NCBI GenBank assembly: GCA_947624745.1
Contig: CANQLR010000023.1
Location: 1 to 44,410, forward strand
Direction of reading: 5' to 3'
Source of the DNA: an uncultured Clostridia bacterium
Lineage (GTDB): Bacteria > Bacillota > Clostridia > Oscillospirales > Ruminococcaceae
DNA length: 44,410 nt
Shown: in pieces, positions 31,826-38,920 of the stretch
How the letters are laid out: the number at the start of each line of letters is the position of its first letter
Numbering within the stretch: position 1 is the stretch's first letter
Made by a program: the position numbers and the translations under genes
Notes under the pieces: generated by a model
Databases searched by the model: none
Told to the model about the DNA's origin: nothing
The model's input: the letters and a program-made list of their open reading frames with translations, nothing else

Positions 31826-32480
31826 GTGGGGGATTTTCCGGACTTTTACCCGGCTAAAGCGGAGACAATGCTAAAAAGGTTTCGCCGGCCTTTCCTCAAA
31901 AGGCCGCAGGATTCCAAAGGGCAGAGCCCTTTGGTCGCCCGTCGCAACGGGCGAAATTCCCCTTTTCAAAATATCGCAGGAGGGTAGGCCAAACAGTCCG
32001 GTGGACTGTTTGGCCGTAGGGGACCCTCGACGGGGGTCCCCTCCTTATTTGCCGAGCGACGAGCGAGGCAAAGGAAAGGCGGGACTACATCAGCAGTAAA
32101 CGGTTGCGCACAGAGCCGTGGGAGCGATGAGCGGGCAAGCTCTGCTCAATGGTGGGATAGCTGAAAATCGGAGGGCACGCTGGCGGGGGCGAAGCCCCCA
32201 CCGGCCACGGAGTGGCCGGTGGGCCGTGGACCGCAGGTCCGCGGCCGCGCGGAGCGAAGCTCCGCGCAGGGGCTTCGCCACGCAAGGCCTGCGCCTTGCT
32301 GCGGTAAGGCAGCGAGTACAGGGGAGCAGCCCAAGGCCCGCGTAGCACGGAAGGGGGCTCGGGGAAACCGCGCAGCGGTGTCCCCCCCTAATTTGCCGAG
32401 CGAAGCGAGGCAAACAAAAAAGCCTTATCTAAGCAGCAAAAAACCTGTCGCGCTGACAGGAAGAAGTTACATCAGGCGCA
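31826..32480. repeat. Intergenic repeat region D (composite hairpin chain)
   Basis: No gene supported. The order is: 31874-31907 (exact inverted copy of 554-587), a chain of hairpins including CCAAAGGGC/GCCCTTTGG near 31914, CGCCCGT/ACGGGCG near 31936 and a perfect 13-bp stem at about 31987-32015, a TTTGCC...GGCAAA hairpin at 32048, the segment to 32111 shared with 227-291, a three-arm cloverleaf at 32189-32278 and another TTTGCC...GGCAAA hairpin at about 32392-32414. The block has the same order as region A, inverted. Confidence 0.82.
32189..32278. repeat. Three-arm cloverleaf repeat, copy 11
   Basis: Outer pair GCGAAGCCCC (32189-32198) and GGGGCTTCGC (32269-32278). Arms: CCACCGGCCAC/GTGGCCGGTGG (centre GGA), GCCGTGGACC/GGTCCGCGGC (centre GCA, one wobble) and GCGCGGAGC/GCTCCGCGC (centre GAA). 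Arms 1 and 3 are those of copy 1, at the other end of the window; the middle arm differs. Confidence 0.86.
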
Positions 32481-32548
32481 GCGTCTGCCTTTTCCTTTCC
32501 CACACTCCCCTACCCTTTAATTTTTTCAAAAAAATATTCCCCCACCCC

Positions 32549-32577
32549 TTGACAACTCCCTACCTTTGTGCTATACT
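32549..32577 (+). promoter_or_regulatory. Sigma-A promoter of the arsR-type/P-ATPase operon
   Basis: TTGACA (32549-32554), 17-nt spacer ending TGC, TATACT (32572-32577); the best promoter match in the window. Confidence 0.9.
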
Positions 32578-32583
32578 CAACAC

Positions 32584-32599
32584 ATGAACAATTATTCAT
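32584..32599. promoter_or_regulatory. ArsR/SmtB-type operator
   Basis: ATGAACAATTATTCAT is a 16-bp palindrome with one mismatch per half. TGAACA-N2-TATTCA matches the 6-2-6 half-site form known for SmtB/CadC-type repressors. It covers the predicted transcription start just downstream of the -10 box. Confidence 0.7.
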
Positions 32600-32621
32600 A
32601 TATTGAAAGGAGAGCTTTTTC

Positions 32622-33062
32622 ATGCCTGAGAACACTTCCGCAAATACCATCGCAAATGCCCCTGCAACCGCTTCCACCCCCGCTCCCTCTGCCCTTCCCC
32701 ACTCCTGCGGGGAGTGCCCCCACCACGTCGAGTGCGGCGGGAAGAACATCGAGCTGGTCAACAGGCTCGCGGAAAAAATGATAACCGAGGAGGAGGCGTA
32801 CTTCGTCAGCGAGCTGTTCAAGGCGCTCTCCGACATGACCCGCGTGCGGATCCTGTTTGCGCTAATCGGCGGCGAGATGTGCGTCTGCGACATTCAGGAG
32901 CTCTGCGGGGTGAGTCAGTCGGCCGTGAGCCACCAGCTTCGCACGCTTAAGCAGGCCGGGCTGGTGAAGTACCGCCGCGAGGGCAAATCGCTATACTACT
33001 CGATAGCCGACGGGCATGTCAAAACCATGCTCGCGACCGGGCTCGAGCATATTTCTGAATAA
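32622..33062 (+). CDS. ArsR/SmtB-family metal-sensing repressor (CadC-like)
   Basis: Winged-helix repressor predicted to leave its operator when metal binds. 146 aa: a low-complexity N-terminus, a Cys cluster (Cys 29, 32, 38), then the fold with ALSDMTRVRILFAL, MCVCDIQELCGVSQSAVSHQL (recognition helix) and a C-terminal dimer helix. Both known metal sites look complete: CVC (Cys 87, 89) with N-terminal cysteines as in CadC, and D130-x-H132 ... H143-x2-E146, with the SmtB alpha-5 spacing. Cd/Pb/Zn is inferred. It autoregulates, judging by the operator upstream, and is followed 14 nt later by the exporter. Confidence 0.92.
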   Translation: MPENTSANTIANAPATASTPAPSALPHSCGECPHHVECGGKNIELVNRLAEKMITEEEAYFVSELFKALSDMTRVRILFALIGGEMCVCDIQELCGVSQSAVSHQLRTLKQAGLVKYRREGKSLYYSIADGHVKTMLATGLEHISE

Positions 33063-33076
33063 TTTGGAGGGATATT

Positions 33077-34942
33077 ATGGAAAACGTTAATGAGCTTTCG
33101 CTCGAAAAAGCCGCTGTCGAGGCGGAGGAACGCGAGGAGCACGAGGAGGAAGGCTCCACCGTCGCGGAGATCGTGAAAATTGTGCTGGCAGGCGGGCTTT
33201 TCGCCGCGTCATTCTTTACTCGCGGGGCGGTGAACACCCTGCTTCTGGTGATAGCTTATCTCATCGTCGGCGGCGAGGTAATAATCAGCGCCGTAAAGGA
33301 GCTTTTCACCGAATTTTCTATCGATGAGGAATTTCTGATGTCGATCGCGACCGTCGGCGCTTGGGCGATAGGCGAGGGCACCGAGGCCGTCGCGGTAATG
33401 CTGTTTTACGCGGTCGGCGAGCTTTTGGAGGACATCGCCTGCGACCGCTCGCGAAAATCGGTCACGGCGCTCTTGGCGCTTCGGCCTGACACCGTCGCGA
33501 TCAGGCGAAACGGCGCTGTCGAAACGGTGCCTCTTGAGGATGTCCGCGAGGGCGACGTCGCGCTTTTCTCCCCCGGCGAGAGGATCGCGCTCGACGGAAT
33601 TATCATCTCGGGCGAGACGATGGTCGACAACTCTGCGCTGACCGGCGAATCCGTCCCCGAGGCGAAAAAGCCGGGCGACACGGTCTTCGGCGGGGGGATA
33701 AACAGCCTCGGCGCGATCGAGGTCAGGATCACGAAGCCCTACGCCGAATCGAGCACCAAGCGCATACTCGATCTTGTCGAGAACGCTCGGGACAAAAAGG
33801 CCAAGACCGAGCGCTTTATCACAAAATTTGCAAAAAAATACACCATTGCGGTGGTGCTGCTCGCGGCGATCATCGCGTTCGTCTGCCCCGCGTTCACGGG
33901 CTACAGAGAGACGTTTTCGGGCTGGTTCTACCGCGGGCTGACGCTTTTGGTGGTCTCCTGCCCCTGCGCGTTCGTGATCTCGGTCCCGCTCGCGTTCTTT
34001 GCTGGGATCGGCTGCGCCTCGCGAAACGGCATACTCATAAAGGGCGCGGCCTCGATGGAGCAGCTGGCGAAGCTTAACGCCGCGGCCCTCGACAAGACCG
34101 GCACCGTCACGAAGGGCGAGCTTTCGGTCTCGGGGATAAGCGGCAGCCCCGACACGCTGTCACTTGCGGCGGCTGCGGAGGCGCGCTCGACCCACCCCAT
34201 CGCCAAGGCGATAATCTCGGCCTACGGCGGCACTCCCCCCGAGGCGGAGAGCATCTCGGAGGAGGCCGGAAAGGGCGTTACAGCGATTGTTTCGGGGGAT
34301 AGGATCACCGTCGGGCGGGGAAGCTCGAAGGGCTCGGCGCTCTGTGTTGAGGTGAGGAAAAACGGCGAGCCGGTGGGCGAGATCACCCTCAAGGACGACC
34401 TTAAGCCGGACAGCCGCGAGGCAATCTTGGGCCTCAAAAACGCCGGAGTGAGCCGCGTTGTTATGCTCTCGGGAGATCGGGCGGAGAGCGCCGGGGAGAT
34501 AGCTCGCTCCGCCGGGATAGACGACGTTCGGGCAGAGCTCACCCCCGAGGGGAAGTGCTCGGAACTCGAAAAAATACAGGCGGAGTGCGGCGTGACCTGC
34601 TTTGTCGGCGACGGGATAAACGACGCGCCGGTGCTCGGTCAGGCGGATATAGGCGTCGCGATGGGCGGGCTCGGCTCGGACGCCGCGATAGAGACTGCGG
34701 ACGTCGTGATCTTAGACGACAAGCTAACAAAGCTTCCCGCGGCGGTGAAGATCTCCCGAAAGACCATGCGGATAGCCTATCAGTGCGTGTGGTTCGCGCT
34801 TCTGACGAAGGCGGCGGTAATCGTCCTCGAGATCGCAGGTATAGGCGGAATGTGGCCGGCGGTGTTCGCCGACGTCGGAGTCACGCTGATATGTATTCTG
34901 AACTCGCTTCGGGCGCTAGCGTATAAGCCTCTCAAAAAATAG
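33077..34942 (+). CDS. P1B-type heavy-metal-exporting ATPase (CadA/ZntA-like)
   Basis: 621-aa membrane pump predicted to export Zn/Cd/Pb. Features: TGES actuator loop (189-192), CPC in a membrane helix (295-297), phosphorylation site DKTGT (Asp339), the HP motif in ARSTHPIAKAI, GDGINDAPVL, and Asp in the last helices (VFADVGVTL) typical of the P1B-2 group. The usual N-terminal HMA domain with CxxC is missing; instead there is an acidic stretch (EAEEREEHEEE, about 15-25) with one His. Co-transcribed with the sensor. Confidence 0.93.
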   Translation: MENVNELSLEKAAVEAEEREEHEEEGSTVAEIVKIVLAGGLFAASFFTRGAVNTLLLVIAYLIVGGEVIISAVKELFTEFSIDEEFLMSIATVGAWAIGEGTEAVAVMLFYAVGELLEDIACDRSRKSVTALLALRPDTVAIRRNGAVETVPLEDVREGDVALFSPGERIALDGIIISGETMVDNSALTGESVPEAKKPGDTVFGGGINSLGAIEVRITKPYAESSTKRILDLVENARDKKAKTERFITKFAKKYTIAVVLLAAIIAFVCPAFTGYRETFSGWFYRGLTLLVVSCPCAFVISVPLAFFAGIGCASRNGILIKGAASMEQLAKLNAAALDKTGTVTKGELSVSGISGSPDTLSLAAAAEARSTHPIAKAIISAYGGTPPEAESISEEAGKGVTAIVSGDRITVGRGSSKGSALCVEVRKNGEPVGEITLKDDLKPDSREAILGLKNAGVSRVVMLSGDRAESAGEIARSAGIDDVRAELTPEGKCSELEKIQAECGVTCFVGDGINDAPVLGQADIGVAMGGLGSDAAIETADVVILDDKLTKLPAAVKISRKTMRIAYQCVWFALLTKAAVIVLEIAGIGGMWPAVFADVGVTLICILNSLRALAYKPLKK

Positions 34943-35034
34943 TCGGCGCCGAGCGGATTTTGCAACCGAAATCAAGACGATTCTTTTCCCGCGCTGTATA
35001 ATAGTCATAGTGCGATCGAAAGAGGTGCCGAAAA

Positions 35035-36003
35035 ATGAGCGAATGGTACGGATTGGTACAGACTATTGTGGAAGAGGTCGATAAGTGCATTGCAAAGCGC
35101 GACGACGAAGCGCTTACGCTTTCCAAGCTTTCCCGAAAGCTCGGATATTCCGAATTTTACATCTCCCGCAAATTCAAGGAGATATCGGGAATGAATTTTC
35201 GGGATTACCTGCGCGGCCGAACCCTTGCCTTTGCGCTGAAGGAGGTCCGCGATACCTCGAAGGGGCTGTTGGAGATTGCCCTGGATCACGGCTTTTCGAG
35301 CCACGAGGCGTTTTCGCGCTCCTTTAAGGAGGCCTACGGCGTAACGCCGAGCGAATACCGCCTAAGCCCCGTTCCGGTTGTCCTTCGCACGATGATCAAG
35401 CCGCTCGATCGCTACTTGATAAGCACAGGAGGAATAGGTACGGCGGACACCGAAAAGGACGTAAAGGTATATTTTGTGACAATCCCTGCGCACAAGTATC
35501 TTCACATCAGAAATTATGAGAGCAACGGTTATTGGGATTTCTGGGAGAAGCAGAGCCGTATCCCGGGGCAGGACTGCGCGACGGTCTGCGGGCTGCTCGA
35601 CAGCGTCAAGGGGAAGCTTGACGACATGGGCGGCGCCGACGCCAACGGCGGCAGCGGGCAGATAATGGCCTATATAAACGAGCCCAATGGCAGGATATGC
35701 GGCTGGGGCATTCCCCTCGCAGAGAGCTACGGCGTTCGGCTCCCGGCGGACTACAGCGGCGAGATACCGGAGCAAATGCAGATCATGGACGTGCCGGAGG
35801 GCGAGTATATCGTGTTCGAGCACGGGCCGTTCGACTATCATGCGCAGAATTGTAATGTTGAGCAGAAAATCGAAGAGGCGATGAAAAATTTCGATTATGC
35901 CGCCTCCGGCTGCTGCGTCGACACCACGCCGGGCAGAGTGTTCTATTTTTACCACGACCCCGAGCGGTTCTGGAAATATGTCAGGCCGGTCAGAAAGCTG
36001 TAA
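35035..36003 (+). CDS. AraC-family regulator with GyrI-like effector domain
   Basis: 322 aa. The AraC-type double helix-turn-helix is N-terminal (about 25-112: LTLSKLSRKLGYSEFYISRK, ALDHGFSSHEAFSRSFKEAYG), followed by a GyrI-like/effector-binding domain (about 135-322) as in the Rob/BmrR group, where it binds hydrophobic or cationic compounds. A -10 TATAAT at 34997-35002 has only a poor -35, which may mean activator dependence. The nearest candidate targets are the divergent metal pump or its own gene; no drug exporter is adjacent. Confidence 0.88.
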   Translation: MSEWYGLVQTIVEEVDKCIAKRDDEALTLSKLSRKLGYSEFYISRKFKEISGMNFRDYLRGRTLAFALKEVRDTSKGLLEIALDHGFSSHEAFSRSFKEAYGVTPSEYRLSPVPVVLRTMIKPLDRYLISTGGIGTADTEKDVKVYFVTIPAHKYLHIRNYESNGYWDFWEKQSRIPGQDCATVCGLLDSVKGKLDDMGGADANGGSGQIMAYINEPNGRICGWGIPLAESYGVRLPADYSGEIPEQMQIMDVPEGEYIVFEHGPFDYHAQNCNVEQKIEEAMKNFDYAASGCCVDTTPGRVFYFYHDPERFWKYVRPVRKL

Positions 36004-36015
36004 AGTCTCATATAC

Positions 36016-36051
36016 GCAAAAAGCAGACGAAATAACGCCTGCTTTTGCTTT
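36016..36051. terminator. Likely bidirectional terminator between convergent genes
   Basis: AAAAGCAG (36019-36026) pairs with CTGCTTTT (36039-36046), extended by two inner CG pairs past a mismatch. The A- and T-rich stem base could serve the AraC-type gene (+) and the ECF gene (-). Confidence 0.65.
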
Positions 36052-36100
36052 GTTCGGGTTACGTGAAGCCGTCCCCTTATTGAAACAGAGAGTAAGTAAA

Positions 36101-36763
36101 CTACTTGTTAAGCGTGTTGAACACGACCGCCGCGCCGAGTATCGCGAGGAACACAACGACGATTATAACGTAGAGATACCACTTTTCGCTCGGCTTGTTG
36201 CGCTGACCGACCAGCTCGCAGAAAATCGTCATCCTAAGCGGCTTCTGGAGCGCGAAGTAGAGCGGCACCGACACGACCACCGCGATGACCGCGTTTACCG
36301 ACGACGTCAGAAGGTTCGTCGCGGCGGCGGTGAAGGCCGTGCCGACCTCGTAGCCGAGTATTCTCTGGGAAATATAGGTCTTTCCGACGTACAAAACGAT
36401 GTACGCGAGCTGGCCTATGACGGCGGAGGTCACAATGTGCGCGGTCTCGTTTTTGAGGCGCTTTTCGCTCTTTGCGAGATACCCCGCCAGAAAGCCCATG
36501 GCAAACTTTGTAAGAAATGTCACTGGGCTCGAAACGATGTAGACGGGGTCCAAGAGGTCGTAGAGCCCCGCGCCGATGCCCGAGGCAAGCCCTCCCGCGA
36601 CGCCGCCGAACAGAAGTCCCGCAAGCAGGCAGAGCGCGTTTCCGAAGTGGATACGGGTTATCAGCACGCCGTTCGGTATCTTTATCTGTAAATAATTTCC
36701 GACGAAGCAGAGCGCCGCCATCAGGCCGACCGCAACTACCGTCGCAAGCTTTTTGTCCTTCAT
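36101..36763 (-). CDS. ECF transporter S component, substrate unknown
   Basis: 220-aa membrane protein with about six hydrophobic segments, resembling the ECF-type riboflavin-transporter S family: VGLMAALCFVGNYLQIKIPN, RIHFGNALCLLAGLLFGG and GLASGIGAGLYDLLDP. It would bind a vitamin or precursor and use the shared EcfA/A'/T module, which is elsewhere. The roughly 44-nt leader is too short for a riboswitch, so there is no clue to the ligand. Confidence 0.82.
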   Translation of the reverse strand: MKDKKLATVVAVGLMAALCFVGNYLQIKIPNGVLITRIHFGNALCLLAGLLFGGVAGGLASGIGAGLYDLLDPVYIVSSPVTFLTKFAMGFLAGYLAKSEKRLKNETAHIVTSAVIGQLAYIVLYVGKTYISQRILGYEVGTAFTAAATNLLTSSVNAVIAVVVSVPLYFALQKPLRMTIFCELVGQRNKPSEKWYLYVIIVVVFLAILGAAVVFNTLNK

Positions 36764-36807
36764 AGAAATGCCTTCTTTAAATAAATTCAGCCCGGGGTTG
36801 TGAGATC

Positions 36808-36836
36808 ATTATATCTCCCCGAGCCGAAAAGAGCAA
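36808..36836 (-). promoter_or_regulatory. Sigma-A promoter of the ECF S-component gene
   Basis: On the minus strand: TTGCTC (36836-36831), 17-nt spacer, TATAAT (36813-36808). Confidence 0.72.
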
Positions 36837-36949
36837 GTTTTGAAAATTGCGATGTTAAATTTTGGCTTTTGTGTGTTTTGAACAGTTTTCAAGAGGCGAT
36901 GAGCTGGGAAATCATGAAAAAGATACAAACAATTCGGGGCAGCATATTT

Positions 36950-37000
36950 AATCAAATTAAAGGCAGCGTCGAAGCTCACAAACATAAGCTCGGCGCCGCC
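36950..37000 (-). terminator. Probable terminator of the YebC gene
   Basis: On the minus strand a long imperfect stem (37000-36986 with 36977-36962, one mismatch and one bulge) is followed by TTTAATTTGATT. It starts 24 nt after the stop. Confidence 0.65.
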
Positions 37001-37023
37001 GAAATTTCTGTGCAATAGGTAGA

Positions 37024-37767
37024 TTATTCGTCGTCCTCGGTCTCGGGCATCTCCCAGTTGTGATAGACCTCCTGAACGTCGTCGTTGTCGTCGAGGGTGT
37101 CCAAAAGAAGGTTCATCAGGCGGATATGCTCGGGGTCGGTGAGGGTGGTGTAGGTCGAGGGGACCATGGCGTCCTCGGCGGAGGAAACCTCATAGCCAAG
37201 GGCTTTGAGCGCCTCGGCGGCCTTGTAGACGTCGTTCGGCTCGGTCGTGACCTCGACGATGTCGTCCTCGATATTGAAGTCGGAAGCGCCCGCCTCGAAG
37301 CAGTCCTCCATCAGCTTGTCCTCGTCGCAGCCGTTATTATCCATTGTGATAACGCCCTTTCGGGTGAACATGAACGAAACGCAGCCGGTGGTGCCCATAT
37401 TTCCGCCGAACTTGTCGAAATAGTGCCGGACGTCGCCCGCGGTGCGGTTTTTGTTGTCGGTCAGGCACTCGACGATGACCGCGACTCCCCCGGGGCCGTA
37501 GCCCTCGTAGACCATGGTCTCGTAGCTGTTCTTGTCGCCGTCGCCCGCAGCCTTCTTGATAACGCGGTCGATGTTGTCGTTCGGGACGTTGTTGGCCTTG
37601 GCCTTTGCGATGAGGTCGCGAAGCTTCGAGTTGGAGGCGGGGTCGGGTCCGCCCTCCTTGACGCAGACGGTTATCTCGCGGCCGATCCGGGTGAAGATCT
37701 TGGCCTTCGCGCCGTCGGCGGCCTCCTTTTTGCGCTTGATGTTGTTCCATTTTGAATGTCCTGACAT
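37024..37767 (-). CDS. YebC/PmpR-family regulatory protein
   Basis: 247-aa cytoplasmic protein of the YebC/PmpR family, linked to transcriptional regulation and, more recently, to translation of difficult peptide stretches. It starts with the family hallmark MSGHSKWNNIKRKKEAADG and has IFTRIGREI, YEGYGPGGVAVIVE, LTDNKNRTAGDVRHYF, GNMGTTGCVSFMF and an acidic C-terminus (NWEMPETEDDE). The ATG at 37767 has AAGGAG upstream. It has its own promoter, and no ruvC/ruvA neighbours as in many genomes. Confidence 0.95.
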   Translation of the reverse strand: MSGHSKWNNIKRKKEAADGAKAKIFTRIGREITVCVKEGGPDPASNSKLRDLIAKAKANNVPNDNIDRVIKKAAGDGDKNSYETMVYEGYGPGGVAVIVECLTDNKNRTAGDVRHYFDKFGGNMGTTGCVSFMFTRKGVITMDNNGCDEDKLMEDCFEAGASDFNIEDDIVEVTTEPNDVYKAAEALKALGYEVSSAEDAMVPSTYTTLTDPEHIRLMNLLLDTLDDNDDVQEVYHNWEMPETEDDE

Positions 37768-37818
37768 AAAAAAGCTCCTTTTATCAAATCAGCAGGGCTG
37801 AAATAGTTTATTGCAAAT

Positions 37819-37847
37819 ATTGTAGCACAAAGGGAGGAAAAAGTCAA
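37819..37847 (-). promoter_or_regulatory. Sigma-A promoter of the YebC gene
   Basis: On the minus strand: TTGACT (37847-37842), 17-nt spacer ending TGC, TACAAT (37824-37819). Confidence 0.8.
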
Positions 37848-37867
37848 CATCTAAAAGCCTCCCTGCC

Positions 37868-37900
37868 AAAATAAAACAGGGCTTTGCCTCAAAAAGCCCC
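37868..37900 (-). terminator. Terminator of the 37904-38800 gene
   Basis: On the minus strand GGGCTTT/AAAGCCC (37899-37893 with 37885-37879) is followed by TGTTTTATTTT; it lies immediately after the stop codon. Confidence 0.82.
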
Positions 37901-37903
37901 GGT

Positions 37904-38800
37904 TTAATTATCCTCATTATGTAATTTTTTGAGCTCCGCGTTTGCGTGAAGGATCATGTAAATCGCCATTATGATGACTGCGAGGCACACGCCGCCACCG
38001 ACAGAGGCGGTCATGATCTCCTTGAAAAGCGGGTCATCGTTCTCGCCGAAGCGGTCAAGCATCGCGGTCGTCAGCGAGAGTATCGACACGAGCGCCGCCG
38101 CAAGATCCACCGCCTTCGCCGCCGAAAGAATAGGGCTTTGGTGCCTGCGTGCCTTGAAAATGTTCACGGCCGCGGTTATGACGGCATAGAACGAGTAGGC
38201 GGCCATCGCATAAATTAAATAACCGGGATAATTAAAGTGCCTCCCCTCGGCAACCATAAACCCGACTATCCCGGCGAGCGCCGCGTTCGTCAAAAGAAGC
38301 AGAATCCCGCAGGAGCGATACCGCCGAAAGCCCTCTGCAAGGCCGTTTGCGGGGCGTATCAGCCGAATCCGCATGGCGGCGAGAAGGGCATAGAAAACAG
38401 CTAATGAGATAAACCAAGTTGAGCGGTAAATTATCCCCGAGACGAGCTTTATCGCGATGTAGGCGAGGTTCACCGCGAGGCTGAAGGCAAGCGAGACCGT
38501 GTTGCGAAAATGTAAGTCGTTAAAGTATTTTTGGCCGAACCGGGTGGAGCGCAGCCTCCCCGTCGGCGGGTGCTTTTTCAAAAATCTCACGACCGCCGCG
38601 ACGGAAATTATCAGCGCGTAGGCCGAGAGCAGGTATGAGCCGTAGCGCAGGGTGGGCTCACGCACCCCAAGCGCGAGCACCGCCGCCACCGAGCCGAGCC
38701 CCAAGACCGCGATGACAACTGTCAGGGCAGCCGGGGGAAATATAACTTTGTTAATTGCTTTTTTGAGCCGAGCGGCCAAGCTTTCTTTTTCGCCGAGCAT
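37904..38800 (-). CDS. Multi-spanning membrane protein of unknown function
   Basis: 298 aa with about eight hydrophobic segments and a short charged N-terminus. It resembles hypothetical clostridial integral membrane proteins but I can assign no family. A motif-like loop RFGQKYFNDLHFRNTVSL (about 86-103) sits between the second and third membrane segments. It is monocistronic, with its own promoter and terminator. The ATG at 38800 has a weak GGTGAT site. Confidence 0.8.
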   Translation of the reverse strand: MLGEKESLAARLKKAINKVIFPPAALTVVIAVLGLGSVAAVLALGVREPTLRYGSYLLSAYALIISVAAVVRFLKKHPPTGRLRSTRFGQKYFNDLHFRNTVSLAFSLAVNLAYIAIKLVSGIIYRSTWFISLAVFYALLAAMRIRLIRPANGLAEGFRRYRSCGILLLLTNAALAGIVGFMVAEGRHFNYPGYLIYAMAAYSFYAVITAAVNIFKARRHQSPILSAAKAVDLAAALVSILSLTTAMLDRFGENDDPLFKEIMTASVGGGVCLAVIIMAIYMILHANAELKKLHNEDN

Positions 38801-38829
38801 AGGATCACCGTGATTTTAAGGATACGCTA

Positions 38830-38858
38830 AGTATAGCACAAAATCGGGGGAATGTAAA
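38830..38858 (-). promoter_or_regulatory. Sigma-A promoter of the 37904-38800 gene
   Basis: On the minus strand: TTTACA (38858-38853), 17-nt spacer ending TGC, TATACT (38835-38830). Confidence 0.78.
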
Positions 38859-38881
38859 GGGGGCGGGAGGATCTACTCCAT

Positions 38882-38911
38882 ATAAAAACCCCCGCTCCTC
38901 TCGAAGCGGGG
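38882..38911 (-). terminator. Terminator of the ABC-DUF1854 operon
   Basis: On the minus strand CCCCGCT/AGCGGGG (38911-38905 with 38896-38890), 8-nt loop, then GGTTTTTAT; it lies 9 nt after the stop of the last gene. Confidence 0.88.
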
Positions 38912-38920
38912 TCATTACTT

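Noticed and set aside
127-32278. tRNA genes, because of the cloverleaf shape
   Set aside because: No anticodon arm, T-loop motif, variable loop or CCA logic; the three arms are long, nearly loopless palindromes.
127-32278. Simple Rho-independent terminators as the explanation of the palindromes
   Set aside because: They lack U tracts and occur as clusters of three in a fixed frame; real terminators with U tracts are found separately next to several of the same genes.
36800-37018. Small open frame of 72 codons between the ECF and YebC genes
   Set aside because: It covers the ECF promoter and the YebC terminator stem and has no convincing ribosome binding site or family.
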